Source: Deltaproteobacteria bacterium
GTDB lineage: Bacteria; Desulfobacterota; DSM-4660; Desulfatiglandales; Desulfatiglandaceae
DNA length: 64,000 bases
Assembly (NCBI GenBank): GCA_019307815.1
Contig: JAFDIV010000019.1
Span: 55,179-119,178, forward strand
Direction of reading: 5' to 3'
This document shows positions 61,892 through 64,000 of this stretch, piece by piece. The first letter of the stretch is position 1. The number at the start of each line of letters is the position of its first letter. Both the position numbers and the translations under genes were made by a program. A model generated the notes under the pieces. That model had not been told where the DNA came from, ran no database searches, and saw only the letters and a list, made by a program, of their open reading frames with translations.

Positions 61892-62869
61892 ATGCTGCTC
61901 TATATACTTCTTTGTCTAGTGGGTTTTGTACTTCTTTATTACGGTGCTGAATTTTTGGTTAAGGGCTCGTCTAGCTTGGCACGAAGCCTTGGTGTGACGC
62001 CTGTGGTGATCGGTCTTACTGTAGTGGCATTCGGGACGTCAGCCCCAGAGCTTGTGGTGAGCCTTGTTTCATCAATAAAGGGCAAAAGCATGATCGCAGT
62101 CGGAAATGTGATCGGGAGCAACATATGCAACATTGCCCTGATCCTTGGCGTATCAGCTCTTTGTAACCCCATAAGGAGCGATCCCTCGGTGGTTAGACGG
62201 GACATACCCATCATGCTGGGCATATCCATCTATCTTTTCCTCCTCACTTTCAACTCTACACTGGGCCGGCTGGAGGGGGTGACGCTCTTTGGGGGCATTG
62301 TCCTTTACACCATATTCAACTATTACATCTCGGCCAAGCAAGGCTTATCCTCCTCAGCGGGAGTAACCTCAATTGAGGCCGAGCTGGAGGAGATCGGGTA
62401 CATTGCCTCCAGGTCCAAGCAGGTTGTCTATGTCATTGGAGGCATCATCGGGGTGGTTGGAGGGGCCGAGATCGTGGTGGACTCGGCGGTGAAGATCATG
62501 ACCGTCCTGGGGGTGAGTGAGAAATTCATAGGGCTCACCATGGTGGCCTTCGGCACGTCTCTTCCGGAGCTTGCCACCTCGGTGGTAGCGGCCATCCGCA
62601 AGGAGATGGACATCAGCATCGGAAATCTTGTGGGCAGCAACGTCTTCAACATCATGAGCGTGCTAGGGGCAGCATCCATTGTCCGGCCCATTCCCATACC
62701 AGGAGGGTTCTTTGACAGCGGCCTCTGGTTCGATTACCTGGTGATGTTCTTTACGAGCTTTCTCCCTCTGGTGATGATGAGGAAAACATATACGGTGTCA
62801 CGGCGGGATGGAGTGATCTTACTCTTCTGCTACGTGGGTTACATTATTTATCTGATTGTCAAGGCATGA
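61892..62869 (+). CDS. Calcium/sodium antiporter (CaCA family)
   Basis: A 325-residue protein with about ten membrane segments and the two inverted alpha-repeats of the Ca2+/cation antiporter superfamily: VVAFGTSAPELVVSLVSSI with GNVIGSNICNIALILG, and MVAFGTSLPELATSVVAAI with GNLVGSNVFNIMSVLG. The acidic residues of both GTSxPEL motifs, which bind the cation, are kept. It exports Ca2+ in exchange for Na+ or H+. GAAAGGAGAGAGACGAT precedes ATG. It appears to stand alone. Confidence 0.95.
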   Translation: MLLYILLCLVGFVLLYYGAEFLVKGSSSLARSLGVTPVVIGLTVVAFGTSAPELVVSLVSSIKGKSMIAVGNVIGSNICNIALILGVSALCNPIRSDPSVVRRDIPIMLGISIYLFLLTFNSTLGRLEGVTLFGGIVLYTIFNYYISAKQGLSSSAGVTSIEAELEEIGYIASRSKQVVYVIGGIIGVVGGAEIVVDSAVKIMTVLGVSEKFIGLTMVAFGTSLPELATSVVAAIRKEMDISIGNLVGSNVFNIMSVLGAASIVRPIPIPGGFFDSGLWFDYLVMFFTSFLPLVMMRKTYTVSRRDGVILLFCYVGYIIYLIVKA

Positions 62870-63169
62870 CATCGAGATGTGATCCTCCAGTATGCCCTGA
62901 ACATCGGCACAGCGCATGGTGTGTAAGGATTTTTGCTCAATGAAAAGACATTCGTCACCTCCCAGTTTACAGTCGGACCCAAAAGGCATGATTTCTCGGG
63001 ATGTAACAGGGGGGAGATGAGGGGATGGAGGCTCATTTAGCCAATGATGTCAATTTATTACAACCCAATGATGGCTCAGGAGTCTTTTGCTGTCTTTTGG
63101 CACGTATCTTGATGTTGAATAATTGGCAGAAAAGTCACTTCAAATTTGGTCTCAAGGAGGTGTTTTCTT
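62870..63169. other. 300-base intergenic region
   Basis: No coding frame with a credible start. It holds one sigma54-like promoter (63097-63114). The ribosome site of the next gene, CAAGGAGGTG, lies at its right end. Confidence 0.5.
63097..63114 (+). promoter_or_regulatory. Possible sigma54 promoter for the third TauE/SafE gene
   Basis: TTGGCACGTATCTTGATG has a perfect -24 box (TTGGCACG) and correct spacing, but the -12 box is TTGA instead of TTGC, a change at a near-invariant base. Confidence 0.4.
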
Positions 63170-64000
63170 ATGGAAAAGGAAGAGAAAATTCATGGATGGG
63201 AGGTAGCCAGGGAACTGGAAAAGGAAAAGGCGACCATTGGCGAACGCCTCAAGCCCGGAAGGAGGCAAATAGTCGCGATATTATGGGGGCTTGTTGCATT
63301 TGGCATTGTCTTTCTTATTGGATGCTGGCTGGCGGGCAACCCGTTTGATGCGACCCAGAGGATCCCATCGGCCTATGTCAAGGCAAAGGGATGGGTAGGC
63401 ACGAACCAATGGGGCATCATCTGGCCTGTGGTGGGCCTGGCCTTGTTTTTCGAGTTCATGGACGCTTCTGCGGGTATGGGGTATGGCACCGCTCTAACTC
63501 CCCTCCTGCTGGTTATTGGCTTTGACCCCAAGCAGATCGTGCCCGCGGTTATGATCCAGCAGGCCTCTGCCGGCATAGTAGGGGCCTTCCTGCACAGGGA
63601 GTTCGAAAATGTGGAATGGAAGTTCAAACCAATGTCGGAGACTGTAAAGCTGTGGCTTCTTATAGCCGTGATAGGATGTGCCGCCGTAGCCTTTTCCATC
63701 ACTGCGATCTACGCCTATTTTAAGGTGGCCAAGGTATGGATCAAGCTATATGTGGCTATCCTGCTGCTCGTTATGGGGGCAATTTCACTCTGGCAGGGCA
63801 GGAGGGAACGGCCCTACCACCCCAAACGAATGCTCTTCTGGGGTGCCCTTGCAGGGTTTAACAAGGGGGTCGGAGGAGGAGGGTACGGCCCTGTTGTCAC
63901 CGTGGGCGGGATTTTGTCCGGGGTGCCGGTCAAGAGCATGCTTGCCGTGACGGCCATATCAGAAGGCACTGTCTGTGTCTTCTCCATCATCGTCTGGCTC
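63170..64000 (+). CDS. TauE/SafE-family anion permease (copy 3), 3' end outside window
   Basis: An open frame of 277 codons running to the window edge, starting at ATG 63170 after AAGGAGGTGTTTTCTT. A charged N-terminus (about 35 residues) precedes membrane helices. The family repeat appears as FMDASAGMGYGTALTPLLL and LAGFNKGVGGGGYGPVVTVG, with KQIVPAVMIQQASAGIVGAF between. Glycine patterns differ from copies 1 and 2, so it is a separate branch of the family. The substrate is unknown; sulfite, sulfonate or related anions are typical. Confidence 0.9.
   Translation, partial: MEKEEKIHGWEVARELEKEKATIGERLKPGRRQIVAILWGLVAFGIVFLIGCWLAGNPFDATQRIPSAYVKAKGWVGTNQWGIIWPVVGLALFFEFMDASAGMGYGTALTPLLLVIGFDPKQIVPAVMIQQASAGIVGAFLHREFENVEWKFKPMSETVKLWLLIAVIGCAAVAFSITAIYAYFKVAKVWIKLYVAILLLVMGAISLWQGRRERPYHPKRMLFWGALAGFNKGVGGGGYGPVVTVGGILSGVPVKSMLAVTAISEGTVCVFSIIVWL

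Noticed and set aside
1..64000. CRISPR arrays, tRNA or rRNA genes, insertion sequences
   Set aside because: I saw no regularly spaced repeats, no tRNA or rRNA-like conserved stretches and no transposase or integrase motifs. Short RNAs could be missed by eye.

Overview
The window is bacterial and gene-dense. It holds about 60 protein-coding loci and no rRNA, tRNA, CRISPR array or transposase that I can see. The gene content suggests an anaerobic, probably marine or sedimentary member of the Desulfobacterota (Deltaproteobacteria): a TRAP transporter, an acylating aldehyde dehydrogenase, many Cache-type histidine kinases, several sigma54 activators, and DASS, TauE/SafE and PiT anion permeases. 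This placement is inferred from gene content and is not proven.

Layout. (1) 1-6.8 kb, plus strand: the end of a CoA-acylating aldehyde dehydrogenase gene, a RidA protein, a NifX-type protein, a DctP-DctQ-DctM TRAP transporter, a lone receiver and a hotdog thioesterase. (2) 7.2-9.5 kb: a small membrane protein and a TrkH/TrkA-type potassium system behind a good sigma70 promoter. (3) 9.6-16.5 kb, minus strand: one operon of USP, TauE/SafE permease, PF09608-like membrane protein, PPDK-like protein, receiver, USP and USP, followed upstream by an NtrC-type regulator and kinase (16.8-19.6 kb). (4) 20-22.8 kb: a cytidylate-kinase-like protein and an SLC13-type permease with RCK-C domains. (5) 22.9-30.6 kb: a compact sigma54-controlled unit containing a PAS-sigma54 activator, a Cache kinase, receivers, a kinase-like protein without a recognisable ATPase domain, and several small proteins that share a short FAExGE motif. 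(6) 30.7-61.2 kb, almost all plus strand: a long series of receiver, kinase and transporter genes (three DASS paralogues, PiT plus its PhoU-like partner, TauE/SafE, a second PPDK-like protein, CBS proteins). (7) 61.2-64 kb: a CBS protein, a Ca2+/Na+ exchanger and the start of a third TauE/SafE permease.

How it works together (inference). Three intergenic regions (35.9, 39.4 and 48.0 kb) each pair a CTTTACAA/TTGTAAAG palindrome with a near-perfect -24/-12 promoter 105-118 bp downstream. A second palindrome family (TTGCAAATTGCAA) sits upstream of -24/-12 promoters at 23.9 and 29.06 kb. A third element (TTGTTTCA) lies upstream of the 19.6 kb and 16.5 kb operons. Each family lies near one sigma54 activator gene (34.5, 24.4 and 16.8 kb), which suggests three local regulons that couple extracellular sensing to anion transport, phosphoenolpyruvate-type phosphotransfer chemistry and stress proteins.

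Several genes carry internal deletions or frameshifts, most of them between 55 and 61 kb and at 37.1-37.7 kb: a USP, a kinase, an ADP-forming acyl-CoA synthetase, a DASS permease, a YIP1 protein, another kinase, and a sigma54 regulator that lost its Walker B segment. They are either decaying gene copies or assembly errors, and the raw sequence cannot separate these.
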